From contig DDKG01000198.1 in NCBI GenBank assembly GCA_002339265.1, forward strand, positions 7,519 through 20,375: a DNA stretch of 12,857 bases, written 5' to 3'. The notes under the pieces were generated by a model. That model saw nothing but the letters and a program-made list of their open reading frames with translations, ran no database searches and had not been told where the DNA came from. This document shows positions 1-8,112 of this stretch, in pieces. Both the position numbers and the translations under genes were made by a program. This DNA comes from Massilia sp. UBA2604 (GTDB lineage Bacteria > Pseudomonadota > Gammaproteobacteria > Burkholderiales > Burkholderiaceae_D). Every line of letters starts with the position of its first letter. Within the stretch, counting starts at the first letter, position 1.

Positions 1-22
1 AAATAAGTTGGTCGATTGCCAT

Positions 23-51
23 TTGGAATAATCAAGACTCTATGGCATAAT
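23..51 (+). promoter_or_regulatory. sigma70-type promoter of the tRNA-Val gene
   Basis: A -35 box TTGGAA (23-28) and a -10 box CATAAT (46-51) are separated by exactly 17 bp. A TGG triplet (43-45) just before the -10 makes it an extended -10. The bases after the -10 are GC-rich (CGGCCTCG), like the discriminators of stable-RNA promoters under stringent control. Transcription would start near position 58, only a few bases before the mature tRNA 5' end. Seen in sequence; activity is inferred. Confidence 0.7.
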
Positions 52-62
52 ACGGCCTCGTT

Positions 63-137
63 GGGAGGTTAGCTCAGGGGTAGAGCACTGCATTCACACT
101 GCAGGGGTCGCAAGTTCGAAACTTGCACTTCCCACCA
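63..137 (+). tRNA. tRNA-Val (anticodon CAC)
   Basis: A full cloverleaf can be drawn. The acceptor stem 63-69 pairs with 127-133 (one G-U). The D arm has the GCTC/GAGC stem. The anticodon stem CTGCA (88-92) pairs with TGCAG (100-104) around the loop TTCACAC, which puts the anticodon CAC at 95-97 and reads GUG valine codons. The T arm is GCAAG/CTTGC with loop TTCGAAA. The discriminator base is A134 and CCA (135-137) is encoded in the gene. GUG codons are frequent in the neighbouring genes, so this isoacceptor is well used here. Confidence 0.95.
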
Positions 138-150
138 ACAGGATTCTTCG

Positions 151-180
151 AAACGCCCGCGCAATGCGGGCGTTTTGCTT
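151..180 (+). terminator. rho-independent terminator after tRNA-Val
   Basis: The arms AAACGCCCGC (151-160) and GCGGGCGTTT (166-175) form a 10-bp perfect stem with a 5-nt loop. A T-rich stretch follows (TTTTGCTTTTC). It starts 14 bp after the tRNA CCA end, so it ends the tRNA transcript and separates it from the protein gene downstream. Confidence 0.85.
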
Positions 181-275
181 TTCAAGCGTCGCTTTCTCCG
201 CCGCCGCGTCCCGTCCGACATATTGCTGTAATAATTGCTTCATAGAATCAAGCGATTATCAGGCCCGGGACGACG

Positions 276-758
276 ATGCTCGCCGAATCTTCCATCAACA
301 CCTTTACCGACGTCGTCTTTGCGAAAACCGAGCAGGGCCGCACCGAGGTGGCGCGGCGCAGCGCCGGCCTTGGCGCGCGTCAGCGCAGCGTGCTGATCAT
401 GCTGGATGGCCACAAGCCTGCAGGAGAACTGACGGCGCTGATGCCGGCCCCGCAACTGGCGCGCATTCTCGAGGAACTGGAAGCGCTCGGCCTGATCGCG
501 CCCGCGACCGCTCCCGAGGTTCCGAACGACGCTGCACGCCTGGCGCCGGTAAAAGCCATGCTGATCCGCTCGGCCGAAACGTATCTCGGCCTGATCGCCG
601 CCGACCTGGTCCGGCAAATCGACGCAGCCCGCGACGAGCACGGGCTGCAGCGCGCCATCGGCCGTTGGCATATGGCGATGCAGGAATCCAAATACGGCAG
701 GGAAGTGGTGGAGGCCCAGCTAACCCAGGTCAAGGCTGCGCTGCAAGCTCGCGCTTGA
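276..758 (+). CDS. hypothetical protein with a winged-helix-like N-terminal half
   Basis: This encodes a 160-residue soluble protein that I cannot assign to a characterised family. Residues 33-75 look like a small helical, winged-helix-type module: a helix around RQRSVLIMLDG, a second around ELTALM, and a third, LARILEELEALGLI. Residues 90-160 are a separate predominantly helical domain with conserved-looking WHMAMQESKYG. No signal peptide or membrane segment is visible. The style resembles small uncharacterised proteins of Massilia-type genomes. The ATG at 276 is preceded by only a weak purine run (GGGACGACG). The gene follows the tRNA terminator by about 100 bp, so it needs its own promoter; TAGAAT at 243-248 and AATAAT at 230-235 (after TGT) are possible -10 boxes without a clear -35. 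Its last 29 bp overlap the end of the methyltransferase gene on the other strand. Confidence 0.75.
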   Translation: MLAESSINTFTDVVFAKTEQGRTEVARRSAGLGARQRSVLIMLDGHKPAGELTALMPAPQLARILEELEALGLIAPATAPEVPNDAARLAPVKAMLIRSAETYLGLIAADLVRQIDAARDEHGLQRAIGRWHMAMQESKYGREVVEAQLTQVKAALQARA

Positions 759-1347
759 GCTCCTCCGTGATCGTCCAGGCATACAGGGTCTTGTCGCGCA
801 CCCGCACGATCTGCTCCGGCGGCCATTGGGCGCCCATATGAAAGTCGTGCGAGACGACGCGTGCGCCGATCCGCAACTGGCGCCACAGCTGCGGCATCAG
901 CTGCAGATTGACCTCGAACAGCAGATACAGCATGACCACGGTGGCCGGGCTGAAATCGGTGCGGAACAGGTCGGCCTGGCGAAAACGCACGCGTTCCTTT
1001 ACGCCAGCCGCGCGCGCATTGTCCTTCGCCTCCCGGATACGTTCGGGGTCGAGGTCGATGCCCACGCCGCGCGCCCCGTACTTGCGGGCGGCGGAGATCA
1101 CGATGCGCCCGTCGCCGCAGCCGAGGTCGTACACCAAGTCATTCCGGCCGACCCGCGCCATCGACAGCATACGGTCGACGATGTCCTGCGGCGTCGTCAC
1201 ATAAGGCACCTTGGGCAAGGGCCGATCGGCCAGCGCGGGCAGGATCGCCCCCGGGGCCAGCGCCAGGCCGGCCAGCGCGGCGGCGCCATGCAGCACGGTG
1301 CGGCGCTCATGCAGGATGGATAGGTCGATTCTTCGGTCGTCGGACAA
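730..1347 (-). CDS. class I SAM-dependent methyltransferase with Tat-like signal sequence
   Basis: This encodes 205 residues from a TTG start at 1347. That start is chosen because a strong ribosome binding site lies 6 nt upstream; a longer reading from ATG 1437 would add 30 residues of poor character. Residues 15-40 hold ERRTVLHG followed by a hydrophobic stretch ending ALA, a plausible twin-arginine or secretory signal. The Rossmann methyltransferase core follows: motif I VYDLGCGDGRI (72-82) binds SAM, GVGIDLD (94-100) is the acidic ribose-contacting loop, RFRQADLF (121-128) is motif III, and VVMLYLLFEVN (137-147) is the post-III strand. The overall pattern (TPQDIVDRML, DLGCGDGRIV, VVSHDFHMG) resembles bacterial relatives of FAM173-type protein-lysine methyltransferases; that is family-level recognition and the substrate is unknown. 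A cytosolic cofactor in an apparently exported or membrane-tethered protein is odd. The divergent neighbour is the MHYT kinase. Confidence 0.85.
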   Translation of the reverse strand: MSDDRRIDLSILHERRTVLHGAAALAGLALAPGAILPALADRPLPKVPYVTTPQDIVDRMLSMARVGRNDLVYDLGCGDGRIVISAARKYGARGVGIDLDPERIREAKDNARAAGVKERVRFRQADLFRTDFSPATVVMLYLLFEVNLQLMPQLWRQLRIGARVVSHDFHMGAQWPPEQIVRVRDKTLYAWTITEELKRELAAQP

Positions 1348-1353
1348 TGGTTT

Positions 1354-1360
1354 TCCTTCT
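1354..1360 (-). promoter_or_regulatory. Shine-Dalgarno site deciding the TTG start of the methyltransferase
   Basis: Read on the minus strand, AGAAGGA lies 6 nt before the TTG at 1347. No comparable site precedes the in-frame ATG at 1437. This is the main reason to place the start at TTG, which also puts the twin-arginine motif near the N terminus. Confidence 0.65.
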
Positions 1361-1487
1361 GGAGCTGGCGTTGAACAGTCAGTGCAAGCGTACCCGATAT
1401 CGCGCACCAGGTCGTGTACACTGGCTTCGACCGGCATGCCACATGCCGATGACAGAACAAGAACCGGATGAGAACGGGACAGAACCG

Positions 1488-3466
<1,979 letters not shown>

Positions 3467-3470
<4 letters not shown>

Positions 3471-5488
3471 GAGTGCTCCAAGGCGCCCGGCAGCACCAGG
3501 TCGAGTTCCAGCCCGCCTTCGGGGCGGCGCAGGCCGGCCACGATATAGCCGCGGTTGCGGCCCGCTTCCTTGCCCTTGTAGAGCGCGCGGTCGGCCAGCG
3601 CGATCGCCTGTTCCCAATCCGGTTGGACCGTGGCTTCCGGCGCCGAGGCGTCGCCATCCGGCGCGAACGGCAGCGATACCGCGCCGGCGGTGGCGCTGAC
3701 CCTGAGCGCGGTGCCATCGTCCAGCATGACCGGAGACGCCGCGATCGCATCCAGGATGCGCTTGACCAGCAGCGGGCGCTGTTCCTGGGTCACACCCTGG
3801 GAGTACACCAGGAATTCCTCGCCGCCCCAGCGCAGCACCATGTCCGACTCGCGCATCGCCGCGCGCAGGCGCTTGCCGACCTCGACCAGCACCGCGTCGC
3901 CCGCCGCGTGGCCATGCTCGTCGTTGATGCGCTTGAAGTGGTCGATGTCGAGCAGGGTGAAGCAGTCGGCCGAGCCGAGGCGCGGCGCCGCTTCTCCGGT
4001 ACGGCTGCGCATGCGGTCGAGGAAGGAGCGCCGGTTGAACAGGCCGGTGAGCGGGTCGTGGGCCGAGCGGTAGGCCAGTTCGTCGTTGAGTTCGGCCAGG
4101 CGGCGCCCGGTGAGCACCGACTTGCGGTACATCCACAGCACGCCGGCGCACAGGAACAGCGCCACCGAGGCGCCCAGCGAAGCGGCGCTCTGGAGCAGGC
4201 TGCGGTGGCGCAGTTCGGCGTCCTTGACTGCGTTTTCCTGGCGCAGCGTATCGATCTGGGCAGCGCGCTCGCGCGCCTTGAACTGTTCCTGCAGCGCCGA
4301 AATCGCCTTGTTGCGCTCGTCCAGCGCCAGTTCCTGGATCACCGTCTCGCGCTCGCGCGTGGTGGCCAGCGCTTCGCGGAAACGCCCGGCGCCTTCCAGC
4401 GCCTGGCTCTTTTCGGCCAGCAGGCGGCCGACGGTCGACATGGCGCCGGCCTTGCGCATCGCGGCGATCACCGCATCGACGTGCTGCATACCTTTGCGCT
4501 GGCGGCCCTGGCCATACAGGGCGAACCCCAGGTTGGCTTTCGCCATCTGCAGGCTGATCCGGTCCTCGCTGCGCTCGGCCGGGGCCAGGGCGGCGCGCGC
4601 CGCTTCCTCGGCCTCCTGGTAGCGGCCCGCCTTCAGGTGGGCGTTGGCGATATTGCCCAGCACATTGGCTTCGAGTGCGATCAGCTGGTGGGTATGGGCC
4701 AGTTCGAGCGCGCGGCCAAAGGCGAGCTGGGCGGCCTCGAGCTCGTCCTGCGCCACCAGGGCCCGGCCTTCGAAGAAGTGGGCTGCTGCTTCGGTGCGGG
4801 GCGGCAGCCGGACCGGCTTGGCGCGGATCTCGCGCAGCGTCTCGAGCGCCCGGACCGGATCGCGCGAGTTGACGTACATGCGCGCCATCGCCAGCCGGAT
4901 GTCGGCTTCACGCGGACTCCACAGTCCGGGATGGCGCTGCACCATGTCGAGTGCGCGCAGGAAGTGGTGCAGGGCGCGGTCGTACTGGCCCACCGCGCTG
5001 TAGGCCATGCCGTGCAGGCCCTCGGCGGTGGCGGTGAATTCGAGGCTGTCGAGGTCGCGGTAGCGGGCGTCCAGGGTGGCTAGTTGGCCCAGGGCCTTGG
5101 CCGGATCGTTGTTCTCGATCAGGCGCAGCACCCGCGCCAGACTGGCCAGCGCAAGATTGAGCGGATCGCGTTCGGCCTCGGCGAGGCCGATGATAAGCTC
5201 GTTTGTCTCGAAAGCTTGGCGGAAGTTCCCTGAATCCGCCTGGATGCGTCGCAGCAGGCGAAGGTAATGGATGCGCACCGGATAGGGCGCCCCGGCGATT
5301 AGCTTCGGCCCTTCCTGCTCCAGAATAGTGCGCGCCTGCGCATTGTTCTGTTCAGCCATGGCGGCGATCTCGTCCAGCCGCGCTTCCGGATGCGGGGCTG
5401 CCGCCACCGGGCCGGCGAGCGCCACCAGCAGCGCGCCGATCGCAAGCGGTGGCGTGAATCTGGTCGTGCGTCCGGGCAAAACGGTCAT
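3467..5488 (-). CDS. exported TPR-sensor diguanylate cyclase (GGDEF)
   Basis: This encodes 673 residues from ATG 5488. It makes cyclic di-GMP from two GTP. A Sec signal peptide (1-31, hydrophobic core LAIGALLVALAGPVAAA) is followed by a region of helix-pair TPR-type repeats (about 35-385), placed in the periplasm. A charged coiled coil (390-428), a transmembrane helix (about 432-454) and a cytoplasmic GGDEF domain (470-650) complete it. The active site reads GGEEF (555-559). The metal and base region DIDHFKRINDEHGHAAGD is intact, and an inhibitory I-site RESD (546-549) sits exactly five residues before GGEEF, so it should be active and feedback-inhibited. Upstream in-frame TTG 5569 and ATG 5542 lie inside the promoter boxes, which supports 5488 even though it lacks a clear Shine-Dalgarno. 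No EAL domain is present. The TPR ligand is unknown. It is convergent with the MHYT kinase and divergent from the permease. Confidence 0.9.
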
Positions 5489-5540
5489 GGCGGCGGGATG
5501 GATAAGCGGTAAAGCGCGGGCGAGGCGGGTGGTCCGGTCC

Positions 5541-5569
5541 ATTATCGAATGTTGATTTGAGGAAATCAA
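5541..5569 (-). promoter_or_regulatory. sigma70-type promoter of the diguanylate cyclase gene
   Basis: On the minus strand, TTGATT (5569-5564) and GATAAT (5546-5541) are spaced by exactly 17 bp. Transcription would start near 5534 and give a leader of about 46 nt before ATG 5488. Its position rules against the upstream in-frame starts at 5569 and 5542. Confidence 0.65.
5552..5569. repeat. perfect 7-4-7 inverted repeat over the cyclase -35 (candidate operator)
   Basis: TTGATTT (5552-5558) and AAATCAA (5563-5569) are perfect inverted arms around GAGG. The repeat covers the -35 box and half the spacer of the cyclase promoter. A dimeric repressor bound here would block the polymerase. It lies in the 371-bp gap between the divergent cyclase (start 5488) and the permease (start 5860). 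That gap also holds the permease promoter and a foldable leader; I see no credible small gene in it. Confidence 0.45.
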
Positions 5570-5667
5570 GCACAGCGGTCCTGGCTGCGATGTTTACGCA
5601 ACGGCTGCATTTCGGTAGCAGAAATTGCCTCGCGGCACGTAAATTGCAGAAGATTTGTCGGATTGCT

Positions 5668-5696
5668 TTGATTCGCAACAGCATTCTGGTTATATT
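5668..5696 (+). promoter_or_regulatory. sigma70-type promoter of the amino acid permease
   Basis: TTGATT (5668-5673) and TATATT (5691-5696) are separated by 17 bp in a locally AT-rich stretch. Transcription would start near 5703, leaving a 5' leader of about 157 nt before the GTG start at 5860. Confidence 0.65.
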
Positions 5697-5771
5697 TGCA
5701 CGTCTGCAAAAAGTTGACGATTTGCAGGTGCAGCAACTGGTTTCAAGTCAGGCATGCCGGCCCAACAGGCA

Positions 5772-5831
5772 GGATCCCGAGAGCGTGCCCGTACGACCTG
5801 CGGGCGCGGCGCAATGACAAGACGCGGGACC
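5772..5831 (+). promoter_or_regulatory. foldable leader RNA upstream of the permease
   Basis: An outer stem pairs 5772-5779 with 5825-5831 (7 bp with A5774 bulged). It encloses an inner hairpin pairing 5785-5791 with 5801-5807 (7 bp, one G-U, 9-nt loop). The 3' single-stranded part reads GGCGCAATGACAAGA. The structure ends 14 nt before the ribosome binding site (GGAGA). I cannot match it to a known riboswitch class. The pairing is seen in the sequence; a regulatory role is inferred. Confidence 0.35.
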
Positions 5832-5859
5832 ATACACTTTTCTGATTGGAGAACACGTA

Positions 5860-7260
5860 GTGAGTATTTTTAGAACCAAGAATCTGGATGCCATGCTGGC
5901 GGCCAGCGCCAAGCCGGGCGGACTCAAGAAGGTGCTCGGCCCCACCGACCTGATCCTGCTCGGTATTGGCGCCATCGTCGGCACCGGTATTTTCGTGCTC
6001 ACCGGCACGGGCGCCGTCACCGCCGGGCCTGCGCTGACCCTCTCCTTCATCGTGGCCGCCATGGCCTGCTGTTTCGCCGCCCTGTGCTACGCCGAGTTCG
6101 CCTCGACCGTGCCGGTTGCCGGTTCGATCTATACCTATAGCTACGCCACCCTGGGCGAATTCGTCGCCTGGATGATCGGCTGGGACCTGCTGCTCGAATA
6201 CGGCCTGGCCACGTCGACCGTCGCGGTCGGCTGGTCCGGTTATTTCCAGTCGCTGATGTCGGGCTTCGGCCTGGTGCTGCCGGACGCGCTGACCGCCGCT
6301 CCGGGCGCCCGTCCCGGCGTCGACACCCTGTTCAACCTGCCGGCCTTCGTGATCATGATCCTTCTCACCGGCATGCTGTCGCTGGGCATGCGCGAATCGG
6401 CGCGCGTCAACAACGTCATGGTCATCATCAAGACCGGCGTTGTGCTGCTGTTCATCGCCGTCGGCGTCGGCCACGTTCGCCCCGAGAACTGGGAACCGTT
6501 CATGCCATACGGCATGGGTGGCGTGATGAGCGCCGCCGCGCTGGTGTTCTTCGCCTTCATCGGCTTCGACGCCGTCACCTCGGCCGCCGAAGAAGTGAAA
6601 AATCCGAAGCGTGACCTGCCGATCGGCATCATTGGCTCGCTGGTGGTCTGCACCATCCTGTACGTCGTGGTGGCCGCCATCATGACCGGCATCGTGCCGC
6701 ACCTGGACTTCAAGGGCGTCGACCACCCGGTCTCGCTGGCGCTGCAGGTGGCGGGCGAGAACTGGGTCGCCGGCTTCGTCGACCTGGCCGCGATCCTGGG
6801 CATGAGCACCGTGATCCTGGTGATGGCCTACGGCCAGACCCGCATCCTGTTCGCCATGTCGCGGGACGGCCTGCTGCCGGCCAAACTGTCGAAGGTCCAT
6901 CCGAAATACGGCACCCCATTCTTCGCCACCTGGCTGGTGGGCATCATCTTCGGCCTGATCGCCGCCGTGGTGCCGCTGAACGTGCTGGCCGAGCTGGTCA
7001 ACATCGGCACCCTGGCCGCCTTTACCCTGGTCTCGATCGCCGTCATCGTGCTGCGCAAGAAGCGTCCGGACCTGCCGCGCGCCTTCCGCTGCCCTGGCGT
7101 GCCCGTGATCCCGGGCCTGGCGATCGTGTTCTGCCTGGTGCTGATGTCCTTCCTGAGCTGGCATACCTGGGTCGCCTTCGGCATCTGGCTCGCTATCGGC
7201 GCCGCCGTATACTTCGGCTATGCGCGTCAACGTTCGCTGCTGAACAAGCCGCAGCAGTAA
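5860..7260 (+). CDS. APC-superfamily amino acid permease
   Basis: This encodes 466 residues with about 12 membrane helices and no signal peptide, the usual size for the APC (amino acid-polyamine-organocation) superfamily. Helix 1 carries the broken-helix substrate motif GIGAIVGTGIFV (35-46). The family signature FFAFIGFDAVTSAAEEVKNPKRDLP is at about 230-254 and AYGQTRILFAMSRDGLLP at 323-340. This pattern is closest to the YfnA/cationic amino acid transporter (CAT) branch, so inner-membrane, ion-coupled uptake of an amino acid is likely; the exact substrate cannot be read from the sequence. The GTG start is preceded by GGAGA with about 8 nt spacing and is supported by the basic N-terminal segment before helix 1. 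It is divergent from the cyclase gene, has its own promoter and a foldable leader, and is followed by a hairpin. Confidence 0.92.
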   Translation: MSIFRTKNLDAMLAASAKPGGLKKVLGPTDLILLGIGAIVGTGIFVLTGTGAVTAGPALTLSFIVAAMACCFAALCYAEFASTVPVAGSIYTYSYATLGEFVAWMIGWDLLLEYGLATSTVAVGWSGYFQSLMSGFGLVLPDALTAAPGARPGVDTLFNLPAFVIMILLTGMLSLGMRESARVNNVMVIIKTGVVLLFIAVGVGHVRPENWEPFMPYGMGGVMSAAALVFFAFIGFDAVTSAAEEVKNPKRDLPIGIIGSLVVCTILYVVVAAIMTGIVPHLDFKGVDHPVSLALQVAGENWVAGFVDLAAILGMSTVILVMAYGQTRILFAMSRDGLLPAKLSKVHPKYGTPFFATWLVGIIFGLIAAVVPLNVLAELVNIGTLAAFTLVSIAVIVLRKKRPDLPRAFRCPGVPVIPGLAIVFCLVLMSFLSWHTWVAFGIWLAIGAAVYFGYARQRSLLNKPQQ

Positions 7261-7280
7261 ACAGTAGCAACTAGTCCCCA

Positions 7281-7307
7281 CGCGGCAGGCCCTTCCGGCC
7301 TGCCGCG
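7281..7307 (+). terminator. perfect 11-bp hairpin after the permease (terminator-like)
   Basis: CGCGGCAGGCC (7281-7291) pairs perfectly with GGCCTGCCGCG (7297-7307) around CTTCC. It starts 20 bp after the permease stop. No T tract follows, so it may be a weak terminator or an mRNA 3'-end stabiliser rather than a classical intrinsic terminator. Confidence 0.5.
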
Positions 7308-7352
7308 CGCGCTTCGGCCAGTGCCGGCGCTTCATGTTAATCTGCCATCTTT

Positions 7353-7369
7353 GACGCCTCGACGGCGTC
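7353..7369 (+). repeat. small hairpin in the pncA leader
   Basis: GACGCC (7353-7358) pairs with GGCGTC (7364-7369) over a 5-nt loop, ending 8 nt before the pncA ribosome binding site (GGAGAT). GTTAAT (7336-7341) is a possible -10 box just upstream, but its -35 is poor. A role in translation is speculative. Confidence 0.25.
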
Positions 7370-7388
7370 CCTGACATGGAGATGTACC

Positions 7389-8006
7389 ATGAGCGCCATC
7401 GTGCTCGGCCAGGGCGATGCCCTCCTGATCGTCGACCTCCAGGTCGACTTCCTTCCCGGCGGCAGCCTCGGCGTGCCGCATGGCGACGCGGTGATCGCGC
7501 CGATCAACCGCCTGATCGACCTCTATCAAGCGCGCGCACTGCCCGTCTACGCCTCGCGCGACTGGCATCCCGAACTGCATTGCTCCTTCGCCGCCCAGGG
7601 CGGGCCGTGGCCGCCGCATTGCGTGGCCGGGACCGAAGGCGCCGGCTTTTCCGACGAACTGCGGCTGCCGGACGACGTCATCGTCGTGTCCAAGGCCGAT
7701 ACCGTGGAGGTGGACGCGTATTCCGCCTTCAACGGCACCGGGCTCGGAGACGCCATGCGCGCACGCGGCATCCGGCGGGTGGCCGTGTGCGGCCTGGCCA
7801 CCGATTATTGCGTGCTCAATACGGTGCTCGACGGCCTGAAGGAAGACATCGAGATCCTGATCGTGGCCGAGGCCGCCCGTGCGGTCGATGTCGCGCCCGG
7901 CGATGGCGACCGCGCCATGACGCGCATGCTGCTCGCGGGGGCCGTGCCGGTGCGGCTGTCGGGCGACGGCCTGGTGGCCGACGTCGCGCTGGGCGCAAGG
8001 CCTTAG
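7389..8006 (+). CDS. pncA: nicotinamidase
   Basis: This encodes 205 residues, a cytoplasmic enzyme that hydrolyses nicotinamide to nicotinate and ammonia in the NAD salvage (Preiss-Handler) route. The cysteine-hydrolase fold of the isochorismatase superfamily is clear. The catalytic triad is D16 (IVDLQVDF), K102 (VSKAD) and C141 (GLATDYCV). The metal-site residues D58 and H60 (SRDWHP) and H77 (WPPHCVAGT) are present, which marks it as a true nicotinamidase rather than a generic isochorismatase. The segment DTVEVDAYSAF also matches PncA. The ATG is preceded by GGAGAT at a good distance. Length fits the family. It lies alone between the permease and a thiamine diphosphate enzyme with gaps of over 100 bp on each side, so it is probably monocistronic. 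Confidence 0.93.
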   Translation: MSAIVLGQGDALLIVDLQVDFLPGGSLGVPHGDAVIAPINRLIDLYQARALPVYASRDWHPELHCSFAAQGGPWPPHCVAGTEGAGFSDELRLPDDVIVVSKADTVEVDAYSAFNGTGLGDAMRARGIRRVAVCGLATDYCVLNTVLDGLKEDIEILIVAEAARAVDVAPGDGDRAMTRMLLAGAVPVRLSGDGLVADVALGARP

Positions 8007-8056
8007 GTCGGTACAGGTCGGCCGGATCTTGCGCCTGTGGGCGTTGGCGCACGGTA

Positions 8057-8075
8057 GGGCCGGCGCGCGCGGCCT
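8057..8075 (+). repeat. GC hairpin between pncA and the thiamine diphosphate enzyme
   Basis: GGGCCG (8057-8062) pairs with CGGCCT (8070-8075), including one G-U, over a GC-alternating 7-nt loop. It starts 50 bp after the pncA stop and has no T tract. It may help separate the two transcripts. I see no convincing promoter in this 106-bp gap. Confidence 0.25.
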
Positions 8076-8112
8076 ACAGTCGCCTTTCCACTCTCTGCGA
8101 AAGGACACCGGC

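Noticed and set aside
63..137. tRNA-Val as an integration site of a mobile element
   Set aside because: No integrase, no repeated tRNA 3' end and no change in composition is seen in the 12 kb downstream.
1371..1401. TTGAAC with GATATC as a promoter of the MHYT kinase
   Set aside because: The spacer is 19 bp and the -10 matches poorly; I could not settle a promoter in this 140-bp divergent gap for either gene.
1431..1448. A 6-bp inverted repeat CGGCAT/ATGCCG and the shared 10-mer CCGGCATGCC, which also occurs inverted at 5751-5760 and nearly at 11520
   Set aside because: The core GGCATGCC is short, self-complementary and also common in coding parts here (Ala-Gly-Met codons), and the flanks do not match, so a repeat family is not supported.
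5557..5817. An 86-residue plus-strand open frame from TTG 5557 in the gap before the permease
   Set aside because: It has no ribosome binding site, starts within the cyclase promoter on the other strand, crosses the permease promoter, and its composition does not look like a protein.
5743..7377. A 544-residue minus-strand open frame opposite the permease
   Set aside because: The translation is a repetitive Gly/Asp/His/Gln mix with no domain, while the plus strand encodes a classic 12-helix transporter.
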